NCBI RefSeq assembly: GCF_003269035.1
Contig: NZ_QLTK01000041.1
Span: 1-54,458 of the forward strand
DNA length: 54,458 bases
Direction: 5' to 3'
From: Paraburkholderia bryophila
GTDB lineage: Bacteria > Pseudomonadota > Gammaproteobacteria > Burkholderiales > Burkholderiaceae
Shown: one piece after another, positions 8,496-17,601 of the stretch
Layout: the number at the start of each line of letters is the position of its first letter
How positions within the stretch are numbered: the first letter of the stretch is position 1
Made by a program: the position numbers and the translations under genes
Notes under the pieces: model-generated
The model's database searches: none
What the model was told of the DNA's origin: nothing
The model's input: only the letters and a program-made list of their open reading frames with translations

Positions 8496-9944
8496 TCAGT
8501 CCTCGATGCGCTCCAGCCCTTCCGCGCTGCGATCCGCCACACCGGCCCATGCGCCCGCGGCCAGGCCCATCTGCGCGACCTCCTCTACCGTCAACGGCTG
8601 CAGACGCTCGCACAGCATGGCGATCTCGTCCCATGCGCCGCGCTCGAGTGCCTCGACCGCGCTCAGCAACAGACCCAACACGCCTTCGCGTTGCAGAATC
8701 GCGGATTGAATCGGACGCGACAGCGTCAGCACGTTCAGCGTGCTTTCGAGCGAACCGCCGAACACCGCGTCGACGAACGAAAACACCCCGGTCAGGAAGG
8801 CCGCGTCGGCTTCGTCACGGCCGGCTTCCGGCAGACGTTCGATCGCCAGTTCCATGAAGCGCGCGCGGGTCGCCGCGAGTTGCAGCAACGGATCGTCTTC
8901 GAGCGCGACCTTGCGGCCGTCGGCGTAGAGCAGTAACTGCGTCCAGCGCGCGATGCGGTCGGTGCCGGTCGCGTTGATCGCGTCGCGCAGCGTGGTCACT
9001 TTGTGGCCGACCGCCAGGCCGCTCGAATTCGCCAGCTTCATCAGATGCATTACGAGCACCGGGTTCAGCTTCAACTCGGCTTCGAGTTGCGCGACGGTCG
9101 GCTCGCCCGCCAGCAATTGCAGCAGGTTCAGCAACGCGTGGCGCGGTGCGCTGACACGGCGCGTCATCGAGGTCTGCGGACGCGCGAAGAAATAACCCTG
9201 GAAACGATCGAAGCCGAGACCATGCGCGGTCTCGAAATCGGCCTGCGCATCGAGGCCGGACGCGATCAACAGCTTGCCCGCCGACTTCAGCACGCTCGAC
9301 AGTTTCGGCAACAACGCGGCCGGCGCGCGCGCGATGTCGATCTTGACGACTTCCACGTACGGCAGCAGTTTGGCGAACGTTTCGTTGGGCTGCGTCACGT
9401 CGTCGAGCACGAAGCGATAGCGGCGGCCATGCAGTTGCACGATGCGCAGAATCAACGCGTCGTCGACCACCATGGACGGCGACAGTTCGAACATGAAGCG
9501 CTCGGCCGGCACGCGCAGAATCGCGTCGTCGAGCAGCATCTCGCGGCTTACGTCGACGTAAGCCGGATGCCCCGTGAGCGCGCCGCGCAGATTGCCGTGG
9601 ATCAAGCCGCGAATCACGGCTCGCCTCACTAACTGCGCGGGGTCGGGCGCGCGGCCTGCCTGCGCGTCGACGTCAGTGCCGGGCGCCGCTTCGGTTACGG
9701 TTTCCGCCCCGGCTTGTGCAGCGGCCGCGGTTGCAGCGATTGCGGCAGCCGCGGCGCTCGCGGCGTCCGCCGGCGTATTCGCCGCGTCCGCGCTCACCGG
9801 CACTTCCGGCTCGAGCACCTTGATTTCGTAGCCGCACAGCATGCCGTCGCGATTCAGGATCGGCTGACGCGCGAAGCTGGCATTGAGTTGCGCATCGTCC
9901 GCAGCGCTGGTGTGGCTCGGATTCTCGATTGCGACGTTGGTCAT
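8496..9944 (-). CDS. degenerate EAL/HDOD signalling protein with Ala-rich insert
   Basis: A 482-aa paralogue of the 3340-4671 protein. The EAL-like half is more decayed: GYEIKVLEP replaces EAL and the AEGVET-like motif reads ASGLDA, losing its Glu, so phosphodiesterase activity is very unlikely. FELSPS, LDDVTQ, VKIDIAR and GYFFARP remain recognisable. Residues ~50-100 are a low-complexity Ala/Thr/Pro insertion absent from the paralogue. The second half is an HDOD domain (LELNPVLVMHLMKLANSS-type). Likely a c-di-GMP-linked regulatory scaffold. It converges with the HDOD gene at 6883 and is separated by about 270 bp from the divergent acetoacetate decarboxylase-like gene. Confidence 0.84.
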   Translation of the reverse strand: MTNVAIENPSHTSAADDAQLNASFARQPILNRDGMLCGYEIKVLEPEVPVSADAANTPADAASAAAAAIAATAAAAQAGAETVTEAAPGTDVDAQAGRAPDPAQLVRRAVIRGLIHGNLRGALTGHPAYVDVSREMLLDDAILRVPAERFMFELSPSMVVDDALILRIVQLHGRRYRFVLDDVTQPNETFAKLLPYVEVVKIDIARAPAALLPKLSSVLKSAGKLLIASGLDAQADFETAHGLGFDRFQGYFFARPQTSMTRRVSAPRHALLNLLQLLAGEPTVAQLEAELKLNPVLVMHLMKLANSSGLAVGHKVTTLRDAINATGTDRIARWTQLLLYADGRKVALEDDPLLQLAATRARFMELAIERLPEAGRDEADAAFLTGVFSFVDAVFGGSLESTLNVLTLSRPIQSAILQREGVLGLLLSAVEALERGAWDEIAMLCERLQPLTVEEVAQMGLAAGAWAGVADRSAEGLERIED

Positions 9945-10211
9945 TCAGGTCTTCCCCCGCTCAGCGCCGCCCGGCGCCGCCTGCTGTATTTTGGTTTTGC
10001 CGCATTCAACGCGCACCGTTCAAGGCCCGAAGACCCGCGGCGCCCGCGATGCGCCCGGCGATTTTAGCGCAGCGCGCCATGCCCGGACATGTCAATGAAG
10101 CAATATCTCGAAATAATTGGAGAGGCGTCGGAAAGAGCCACGGCGCGGAATCGACGATACTGTGATGCGGTGCAACAGCGTTCCTCCTGCCTTTAACCAC
10201 CAAGGAAAAAT

Positions 10212-10970
10212 ATGGACGTCAAAAGCGTGCTGTCGACTGCCTTCGCGATGCCGATCACGAGCCCGGCATTTCCCATGGGCCCGTATCGTTTCATCAATCG
10301 CGAGTTCCTGATCATCACTTACCGCACCGACCCGGACAAACTGCGCGCGGTGGTGCCCGAGCCACTCGAAATCGGCGAGCCGCTGGTGCACTACGAGTTC
10401 ATCCGCATGCCGGACTCGACCGGCTTCGGCGACTACACGGAAAGCGGTCAGGTGATTCCAGTGTCGTATAACGGCGTCGCGGGCGGCTACACGCTCGCCA
10501 TGTATCTGGACGACCATCCGCCGATCGCCGGCGGCCGCGAGTTGTGGGGCTTTCCGAAGAAGCTCGCGAGTCCGGTGCTGTCGGTCCACACCGACACGCT
10601 CGTCGGCACGCTCGATTACGGCCCGGTGCGAATCGCCACGGGCACGATGGGCTACAAGCATCGGCAACTCGACCTCGCGCAGCAGAAGAAGCGCCTGGAA
10701 ACGCCGAACTTTCTGCTCAAGGTGATTCCCCATGTGGACGGCACGCCGCGCATTTGCGAGCTGGTGCGCTACTACCTGCAGGACATCGATCTGAAAGGCG
10801 CGTGGACCGGTCCGGCCGCGCTCGAACTGGCGCCGCACGCGCTGGCGCCGGTCGCGGAATTGCCGGTGCTGGAGATCGTCGAGGCGCGGCATCTGCTTGC
10901 CGACCTGACGCTGGGTCTCGGCGAGGTGGTGTTCGATTATCTCGACCAGCCGAAGGAGAACGTGCGCTAG
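10212..10970 (+). CDS. adc: acetoacetate decarboxylase family protein
   Basis: A 252-aa cytoplasmic enzyme of the ADC family, about the size of the clostridial enzyme (acetoacetate to acetone plus CO2). The active-site neighbourhood ELWGFPKKLA holds paired lysines 116-117; the first corresponds to the Schiff-base Lys115 of the known enzyme and the second lowers its pKa. VHYEFIRMPDS and GGYTLAMYLDDHPP are also typical. AAGGAAAAAT precedes the ATG. The gene is monocistronic, ended by a strong bidirectional hairpin. Some family members act on other substrates, so acetoacetate is likely rather than certain. Confidence 0.88.
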   Translation: MDVKSVLSTAFAMPITSPAFPMGPYRFINREFLIITYRTDPDKLRAVVPEPLEIGEPLVHYEFIRMPDSTGFGDYTESGQVIPVSYNGVAGGYTLAMYLDDHPPIAGGRELWGFPKKLASPVLSVHTDTLVGTLDYGPVRIATGTMGYKHRQLDLAQQKKRLETPNFLLKVIPHVDGTPRICELVRYYLQDIDLKGAWTGPAALELAPHALAPVAELPVLEIVEARHLLADLTLGLGEVVFDYLDQPKENVR

Positions 10971-11058
10971 GTTGCGTGTTGAGTGGCGCGTGAGTTGCCG
11001 TTGGGCGATGCCTTTACAGTGATTCGCGGTGATGCAAAGACGCAGTGCCGCCTCATAA

Positions 11059-11088
11059 GCAAAACGGCAGCTAACGCTGCCGTTTTGC
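11059..11088. terminator. bidirectional hairpin terminator
   Basis: Perfect 13 bp stem (GCAAAACGGCAGC with GCTGCCGTTTTGC) and a TAAC loop. It serves the adc-like gene and the convergent binding protein gene. Confidence 0.8.
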
Positions 11089-11125
11089 GGTCCATGGGAA
11101 GCAGCGTGCTGCTTCGATCGGCGCT

Positions 11126-11920
11126 TTACTTCAATACGACTTTCACGTCGAAGTACTTCGCGGCCAGACGGTCGATCGTGCCGTCCGCCTTCAGTGCCTT
11201 CAGCGCCTGGTTCAGCTCGTCCTTCAACGCCTTGTCACCCTTGCGAATGCCGTAGCCGACGCCCGCGCCGAGCAGCTTCTCGTCGCTCACGGCCGGACCC
11301 GCGAAGTCGAAGCCCGCACCCTGCGGCTTCTTCAGGAAGCCCTTGGAAGCCGCTTCCGCGTCCTGGAACGACGCATCCAGACGACCCGACGCCAGGTCGG
11401 CATAGATCTGGTCTTGCGTCTGATACGGCACGACGTCGACACCGGCCGGCGCCCAACGCGCCTTCGCGTAGGTTTCCTGGATCGTGCCTTGCAGCACGCC
11501 GACGTGCTTACCCTTCAGCGAAGCCGGCGTCGGCAGCAGACCGCTGCCCTTCTTCGCGATCATCTGGTTCGGGATCGTGTAGATCGGATCGGTGAAGTCG
11601 ATTGCCTGGCGGCGTTGCTCGGTGATCGTCATGTCCGAGTTGATGGCGTCGAACTTACGCGCCTGCAACGCGGGAATCAGGCCGTCGAATGCGTTCTCGA
11701 CCCACACGCATTTCACCTTCAGCTTCGCGCACACGGCGTTGCCGACATCGATATCGAAACCCTGCAGTTCGCCCGACGGCGACTTCGATTCGAACGGCGC
11801 ATACGACGCCTCGACGCCGAAGCGCACTTCCTTCAAATCCGCCGCGGATGCGGAGCCAGCCGCCGCCGTTGCCGTCGCGAACAGCGCAAGCGCAGCCATG
11901 TTTCGCCAATTCATCTTCAT
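11126..11920 (-). CDS. periplasmic basic amino acid binding protein (ArgT/HisJ/AotJ-like)
   Basis: Solute-binding protein of a polar amino acid ABC transporter (SBP family 3), 264 aa. MKMNWRNMAALALFATATAA… with cleavage near SASA is a Sec signal peptide; the ATG at 11920 follows AGAGGAAC. The domain reads EVRFGVEASYAPFES, GFDIDVGNAVCAKL, FDAINSDMTITEQRR, HVGVLQGTIQETYA and AYGIRKGD-like motifs, as in lysine/arginine/ornithine binding proteins. No permease or ATPase is adjacent. A matching Aot/His-type ATPase and two permeases lie at 27.5-29.9 kb without a binding protein, so this is probably their partner. The type VI island separates it from the arginine catabolic genes. Confidence 0.88.
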   Translation of the reverse strand: MKMNWRNMAALALFATATAAAGSASAADLKEVRFGVEASYAPFESKSPSGELQGFDIDVGNAVCAKLKVKCVWVENAFDGLIPALQARKFDAINSDMTITEQRRQAIDFTDPIYTIPNQMIAKKGSGLLPTPASLKGKHVGVLQGTIQETYAKARWAPAGVDVVPYQTQDQIYADLASGRLDASFQDAEAASKGFLKKPQGAGFDFAGPAVSDEKLLGAGVGYGIRKGDKALKDELNQALKALKADGTIDRLAAKYFDVKVVLK

Positions 11921-12479
11921 TACGGGTGTTCCTCTACGGTTTTGAACAAGACGGAGCCGAATCCGGGCAAGCATCATTGCCGCGCCAAAAATGCGATTCA
12001 AACTCGTGCGGCCGGTGTGGTGCAGCGCAACAGCCGCGAGGCCGGGATTGTACAGGCTTCGTCGGCCGCGCCTGGCGGGCGGCAGCTGGGGCGCGCTTCC
12101 GGTGTGGGCGAATCGACGCGCCTCGAACGTGCAAATTTGTGTCGCGATTAGGCAAGGGAACATTCCGGCGAAGCGGAATAGGCGGCGATAGCGCCTCCCG
12201 TTTTATGTTTAAGGCACCCGGCAGATACAGCGCCTTAATCCATTGCACCCAAAATTTGCCATTGCCGTTGACGCCCGGAAATTCCATCGATGCAAGATGA
12301 CCGAAAGAACATCGGCAATACCGTTTGACCAAATCCGCGAATATGCCGATCACATACTTAATTTCCAGAAATTTATGCCACTTCACACTAATGCGGATCG
12401 AACATCTGGTCCACCGGTCTGGAGTTTCGTAGAATCGCGCCGAGCGCGGTCGCTCGTTTAGCTAACACGAAGAGGCAGT
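11921..12479. other. gene-free stretch of ~560 bp
   Basis: This interval lies between the binding protein start and vgrG. Base composition drops toward AT beyond about 12200, marking the left edge of the type VI island. I see no convincing gene, RNA or repeat; short open frames here overlap one another and lack ribosome sites. Promoters of both divergent genes must lie here, but none is distinct. Confidence 0.5.
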
Positions 12480-13940
12480 ATGGGAGCGCAGGACATAATC
12501 GGGGCAATAACTGGCGGACTTGTCCAGAACGATCGCCTGCTGAAGCTGGATACGACATTGGGAAATAATGTCCTGGTGTCACAGCGAGTCGTCGGCCACT
12601 CTCGAATTGGCCGTCACTATGCGTTCACGGTTGATGTCGTGTCTACCTCCGATACGATTGAACTCAAGAAACTGATCGCCCAACCGGTAACGCTTTGGGT
12701 CCAGCAGACCGATCGGTCCTATCTGCCCCATCACGGTTACGTGCATACCGCGCGGCGTCTCGGATCGGACAGTGGCTTGACGAGTTATCAGATCGGCTTT
12801 GCATCGTGGATGCACTTTCTGCGTTTCCGTAAAGATGCGCGAATCTGGCAGGACAAGCCGGCCGACGAAATCCTGACCGACGTCTTCAACATGCATCCGC
12901 AGGCGCAGGGTGCATTTCGCTTTGCCCTGAGCAAGCCGCTGCCCTCGCGTTCGTTCTGCATGCAATACGAGGACGACTGGAATTTCGTTCACCGACTCAT
13001 GGAAAACGAAGGGCTATTCGGATACTTCGAGCAGGCCAGCGACGGACAGTCCCATACCTTCGTCCTCACAGACAGCCTCGACACATTTCAGCCGCTTTCG
13101 CCGCAGAGTGTCGAGTTCTATCGCGCGGGCACGAATAGCGAAGCCGATGCGCTAGTGCAGTGGTCTGGCACGCGAACACTTCAAAGCACGACGCTGACAA
13201 CCCGCACCTTCGACTACAAGGCACCTGGGTCTCCCTTTAATCCGAAGGGCACCAACATCCCGACACTCCCCACGCAGGGGAATTTACCCCAGCAGGCGGA
13301 AGTGTATGAATACACTGGGGCCTATACCTACGACAAACAGGACAGGGGCGATGCGCTGTCAAAAATCCGTATGGAAGAATGGGAGTCGCGGGCAAAACGG
13401 TTCTATGGCTCAGGCGGTGTGCGTAATGCCGATGCGGGTCGCTGGTTCGAACTGGACGATCATCCCGGCCATGCGACAGATAGCCAGCAGAACCTCCAGT
13501 TTGCGATTATCGAAACGGTCTGGTTCATCGAAAACAATCTGCCGGTGTCCAGTCAGGCTTCCGATTTCCCGCACAGTCTGAAGAACGAACTCGCCGCTGC
13601 AAAAGCTAACCATGCTGGCCTGAAAATCACCCACGCGGATGGTAGCGAAGGTTTCTTTTTCGTCGAGATCGAAGCACAACGCAAGGTGGTTGCGTATCGC
13701 AGCCCTTTCGAACATCACAAACCAGCCATGCATTTGCAGTCGGCGACCGTTGTCGGCCCTGCGAATGCAGAGGTCTATACCGATCCGCTGAATCGGATCA
13801 AGGTTCGCTTCCATTGGGATCGGCTCAATAACGGCGACGAAAAAGCCTCGTGTTGGGTGCGTGTCGCGATGTCGGACACCGGCGGCGGATACGGTGGTGT
13901 GCATGTGCCGAGAGTCGGCGAAGAGGTCCTGATTAGCTAG
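12480..13940 (+). pseudogene. vgrG: vgrG, N-terminal part, cut by an in-frame TAG
   Basis: Type VI secretion spike protein, first 486 residues. The gp27-like base (VSQRVVGHSRIGRHYAF… through FCMQYEDDWNFVHRLMENEGLFGYFEQ) and the gp5-like OB region (PFEHHKPAMHLQSATVVGP, NRIKVRFHWDRLNNGDE, WVRVAM…GGYGGVHVPRVGEEVLIS) are present. The reading frame then meets TAG at 13938-13940 and continues open for 405 more codons with normal VgrG sequence. The local remnant copy has TTG (Leu) at the same codon, so a single T-to-A change made the stop. An AGAGGC Shine-Dalgarno precedes the ATG. Without read-through this piece would lack the C-terminal needle. Confidence 0.88.
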
Positions 13941-15158
13941 GTGGACGGCGATTGCGATAGACCACTCGTGACAGGCCGTGTTTATAACGGCGCGACGAAA
14001 CCGCACTGGCATTCCAACGGTCTGCTATCGGGCTACAAGTCAAAGGAATATCAAGGCAGCGGCTACAACCAGATGGTGATGGACGACTCTACTGGTCAGA
14101 ACCGTGTTCAGCTTTATTCAACGAGTACGAACGCACATTTGCATCTGGGTTACCTGATTGCACAAACCGACAATACTCGCGGGACCTATCTCGGCAGTGG
14201 CTTCGACCTGAAATCGGATGCTTACGGCGCGGTGCGTGCAGGCCAAGGCCTGTATGTCACAACCTACCCGGCGACCAGCCAGCCGCTGGACGCACGGCAA
14301 ACAACGTCGCAGTTAGTGAATTCGGAAAGCGTGCTGGAAGCGATGTCGAATGCCAGCACGACACATCAGGCGGAAAGTCTCAAGGACGGCTACGACTCGC
14401 TGAAGTCATACACGGACGCGACGCAGAACAGCGTGTCGGGTTCGTCGTCTGGCGGTAACACAGCGGGCGGTGGAACCGGAAACGCGAATGCGTTCAAGGA
14501 GCCGGTCATGCTATTCGGTAGTCCGTCAGGCATTGCATTGTCTACACAGAAATCCGTTCACATCGCGAGCGACGCACAGACCAACCTTGTGAGCGGACAG
14601 AGCACGCATATCGCTACTGGTAAATCGCTCATTGCGAGTGTCGCGGAAAAACTCAGCCTGTTCGCGCAAAACGCTGGGATGAAGCTCTTCGCGGCCAAGG
14701 GTAAGGTTGAAATACAGGCGCACTCGGACAACATCGAACTGACGGCACAGAAGACAGTGAAGATGCTGTCCGCGACGGAAAAGATTGAGGCGGCGGCGAA
14801 ACAGGAAATTCTTCTGACATCGGGCGGTGCATACATTCGCATCAAGGATGGCAATATCGAGATTCATGCGCCGGGAAAGATTGATATCAAGGGGAGTCAG
14901 CATAGCTTTGCCGGGCCGACTGAGGCCACTTATCCACTTCCGGCACTGCCTTTCGATCACTTGTATGACCAGCCAGTATGGCTTGTAGACGACAGCGGAT
15001 ATGCAATCGTTGATCGACCTATTCGTGTCCATCTAAAAAACGGACAGGTCGTTACTGGGAAGACTGATCACGACGGAGTCGCACAGTTGGCTATTAGCGA
15101 CCAGGCGGACATTCTCCGTGTGGAGATTCTGAAGAAAATCCGGGGGAAAACGGTATGA
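13941..15158 (+). pseudogene. vgrG: vgrG, C-terminal part after the TAG
   Basis: In-frame continuation (405 codons) of the spike protein. It starts with DGDCDRPLVTGRVYNGATKPHWHS, the normal sequel to GEEVLIS. A DUF2345-type beta-helix needle follows (about 165-320 of this part: MLFGSPSGIALST, SVHIASDAQ, IEIHAPGKIDIKG). The last ~70 residues (FDHLYDQPVWLVDDSG…VRVEILKK-like end) resemble a transthyretin-like beta-sandwich of the kind that docks effectors on VgrG. A GTG directly after the TAG has no Shine-Dalgarno, so independent translation is doubtful. The final codons overlap the effector start by 4 bp (ATGA), indicating translational coupling in the original operon. Confidence 0.85.
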
Positions 15159-16450
15159 TCAACGATGGCTTGCAACAACCCGAATTGTTGCCCAGTAGCG
15201 ACGCGATTTTTCCGGTCTTTGTGCGAAACAACGTGAGCCCTGACTCCGGTGAAACGCAAACGCAATTGTCTGGTGGGCCGCTCGTCTACGAGACCGGATA
15301 TATATGTAATGTCGCGATTGCAGACGAGATCGTTGACATGATGCGGAAATCGGGCGAAAGCACAGAAGTTCAACAACATCATGACGTGCCCTTGACACCA
15401 AAGGCACCTTCGGCGTCATCTACACAGCCGGCTGCAAATAGTCCGCCGGTGCCGAAAAAGAAGAACAAGAATGACACCGCAGATCATCAGCAACTGATCG
15501 ATAGACTGAACAAACCGCCCCATGTCATTGAATTCCAAGGCGTTATTCTTGATAGAAACGAGCGACTGCAAATCATTGCTGCAATCGCTTTATGCGAGAG
15601 CGGCCACGACCCTTTTACCGCCGAAAATCGCGATACGGAGTTCCATGCGCAACCAAGTCCTAGCTTGAGCTATGGCCGTCTGGTGCATATAGGATTGTCA
15701 TACGGAATCATTCAGTTCACTCAAGACAGCGGAGGTTTAGGAAAGCTTCTGCAAAGAATGGTTCAGAAAGACAGCGCAAAGTTCGCCGAGGTTTTCGGTG
15801 ACAACTACGCAGAGTTGATAACGCTCACAACCACCGGCGTCGACGTTTCGAATGTTGATTATGCGTCTGGGCAGGCCCATTGGAATTCGATACGTCACGC
15901 AAGCGAGGGGACGCATTTGGCTTACCTCGCGGCCCACCACACTCTGCCGGTCAGTAGCGAAATTCGTGGGAGACGGGTTCAGCCTATTGCTGTGAATGTT
16001 GGAGGCCTGAAGCAAGACCTGTGGGAAGGCCAATGGGCAGCCCGCTTTGTGGAAGCCGGCAAAGTGGACGCCTTCCAAGAGGCCGAGTTGGAGTTTGCAG
16101 TGGAAGGGTATATGAATCCCGCACTCAAATTCTGCAAAGACAAGAACATCCGGTCCGCGCTTGGCATAGCGTTTGTGACAGCATGTGCGATCCGCGGCGC
16201 TAAAAAAATGCTCATTACGGCTGCAGCGAAGTGCTGTGGTGTTGCTGTCCCTTTCGTCAGTGGAGAGGATGAGAAACGGGCGGTGGAATATATCGCCCAC
16301 CTCGACCCGACCCATGACAACACGCTTGCAGGTATTCCTGTCCAACGCGATGAGATTATTCGTGCCAAAACACTCTTAAAGGACGAAACAGGATTTCTTG
16401 CTGAAGATCTGTATTACTCAGCCACGTATACATCCGAATACGATCACTAA
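15155..16450 (+). CDS. predicted type VI effector, cell-wall glycoside hydrolase-like
   Basis: A 431-aa protein whose ATG overlaps the vgrG stop. The N-terminal ~75 residues may dock on the VgrG tip, followed by a Pro/Ser/Lys-rich linker (about 80-107). From ~120 a globular domain contains IAAIALCESGHDPFTAENRDTE (written in parts: ALCESGHD near 146-152, ENRDTEF near 157-163) and then LSYGIIQFTQDSGGLG near 181-196. A Glu followed by a SYGxxQFT motif is reminiscent of lysozyme/chitosanase-superfamily hydrolases; Glu148 is the best catalytic candidate. The next gene encodes an LprI-type lysozyme inhibitor, which supports a peptidoglycan target. The exact family is not certain and no export signal is present, as expected for a T6SS cargo. 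Confidence 0.7.
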   Translation: MINDGLQQPELLPSSDAIFPVFVRNNVSPDSGETQTQLSGGPLVYETGYICNVAIADEIVDMMRKSGESTEVQQHHDVPLTPKAPSASSTQPAANSPPVPKKKNKNDTADHQQLIDRLNKPPHVIEFQGVILDRNERLQIIAAIALCESGHDPFTAENRDTEFHAQPSPSLSYGRLVHIGLSYGIIQFTQDSGGLGKLLQRMVQKDSAKFAEVFGDNYAELITLTTTGVDVSNVDYASGQAHWNSIRHASEGTHLAYLAAHHTLPVSSEIRGRRVQPIAVNVGGLKQDLWEGQWAARFVEAGKVDAFQEAELEFAVEGYMNPALKFCKDKNIRSALGIAFVTACAIRGAKKMLITAAAKCCGVAVPFVSGEDEKRAVEYIAHLDPTHDNTLAGIPVQRDEIIRAKTLLKDETGFLAEDLYYSATYTSEYDH

Positions 16451-16458
16451 TATTTAAG

Positions 16459-16878
16459 ATGCCTACCATGAATTTTAATCGCTACCTCATTCTCGCTTTG
16501 TCCTGCGTTTCTTTGAACGCCTTTGCCTTGGACTGCAATAACCCTCCTGGAGGGACCGACCTGGCGAGCGCGCAAGGCAATTTTCAGTGCGCGGAGAAAG
16601 CACGTGTTGCAGCCGACAAGGTTCTCAACGATACCTACAAGAAGCTGCTTGGCAGCCTCAAGGATGATTCGGAAAAAGAGAATTTTTCACGGACTCAAAT
16701 CGTATTGGCACAGCGCGCGTGGGTTGCATTCAGAGACGCGGAGTGTGAATTTCGGACAAGTTTGAGCGGTGGCGCGCATCAGTGGCTAGTCGTGAACCGA
16801 TCCCAATGCATCGCTGAAATGACTACCGATAGAACTAAGGCGCTGCAGAGCTATTTAGAGCAAGCTCAGTCTCAGTGA
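16459..16878 (+). CDS. LprI/DUF1311-type lysozyme inhibitor, probable immunity protein
   Basis: A 139-aa periplasmic protein directly downstream of the effector (8 bp gap). The signal peptide is FNRYLILALSCVSLNAFA; the start could also be the ATG at 16468, just ahead of it. The mature part has the family hallmarks: four cysteines, QRAWVAFRDAECEF, and SQCIAEMTTDRTKAL near the end. Proteins of this family inhibit lysozyme-type enzymes in the periplasm. Position and family together suggest it neutralises the hydrolase encoded before it, protecting the producer from sister-cell attack. Confidence 0.82.
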   Translation: MPTMNFNRYLILALSCVSLNAFALDCNNPPGGTDLASAQGNFQCAEKARVAADKVLNDTYKKLLGSLKDDSEKENFSRTQIVLAQRAWVAFRDAECEFRTSLSGGAHQWLVVNRSQCIAEMTTDRTKALQSYLEQAQSQ

Positions 16879-17147
16879 ATTTAATACCGACACGTGATCA
16901 AAACAGTATTATTTTTTATTTTCAAAAATAAACTGAGCCATAACTCGCCTACGAACACCAGATGGAGAAGCATGTGGAGCGGAAGCTGCGACTGGTCCAA
17001 GCTTGGTGCGATCTAGAACCAGCAGATCAGCCGTGTTCCAGCAGGAGGCGGGGATGGCCGAAAAAACCTATACACATTGGGCGGCTTAAACCCTTGTCAT
17101 GTAAGAGCACGTCCGACGTGCCTAAGATCATCGAGTTTTCTTGGGAA
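16879..17147. other. AT-rich spacer of unclear origin
   Basis: After the immunity gene the sequence is AT-rich (…TTTTTTATTTTCAAAAATAA… near 16910-16930), then becomes GC-rich with short overlapping open frames lacking ribosome sites. It probably contains decayed DNA bordering the vgrG remnant. No recognisable gene or repeat was found. Confidence 0.4.
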
Positions 17148-17478
17148 ACGCAAGACGGTGTCCGGTCGCAATCCATTCGAATATTACAAGCCTGTGATGC
17201 ATTTTCAGCCACCGATTGTCGTTGGCCCTGCGAACGCGGACGTTTACACGGATCCACTGATGCCTATCAAAATTCGTTTTGATAGGCATCAGCTCAATAA
17301 CGACGGCGAGAAAGCATCTTGCCGGGCGCGGGCCGTGATGTCCCATACCTGTGGTGGGTACATTGAGGTGCATGTCTCAAGAGCCGGTAAAGAAGTGCTG
17401 ATCAACTTGGTGGGCGGCGATTGCGATAGTCCCCTCACAACGGGCCGTGTTCACGGCGGCGCAACGAATCCTCACTAG
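17148..17478 (+). pseudogene. vgrG: vgrG remnant (OB-domain fragment)
   Basis: About 110 codons matching residues ~395-505 of the upstream vgrG: NPFEYYKPVMHFQPPIVVGP, NADVYTDPL, NNDGEKASC, GGYIEVHVSRAGKEVLINLVGGDCD and TTGRVHGGATNPH, then a TAG. The N-terminal base and the C-terminal needle are missing, so it is not functional as a spike. It is a diverged second copy, a relic of an earlier vgrG-effector module. It supplies the ancestral Leu codon at the position where the larger vgrG has TAG. The conserved FHWDR stretch has been replaced by a perfect palindrome (17257-17292). Confidence 0.85.
17257..17292. repeat. perfect 16 bp inverted repeat with TTCG loop
   Basis: CTGATGCCTATCAAAA at 17257-17272 is exactly complementary to TTTTGATAGGCATCAG at 17277-17292 around TTCG. 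In the larger vgrG the same 36 bp, in the same frame and of the same length, is only weakly palindromic. Confidence 0.95.
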
Positions 17479-17601
17479 CATTTCAAGGGCCTGTAATGAG
17501 ACACAATATAAAAATTACAGATTCAACAGCGGGTATCGACGGCACATTTTTTGGAAATGCAATCAGCGATACTTGGACCTTACTGGCGGGAGTGGATATC
17601 G

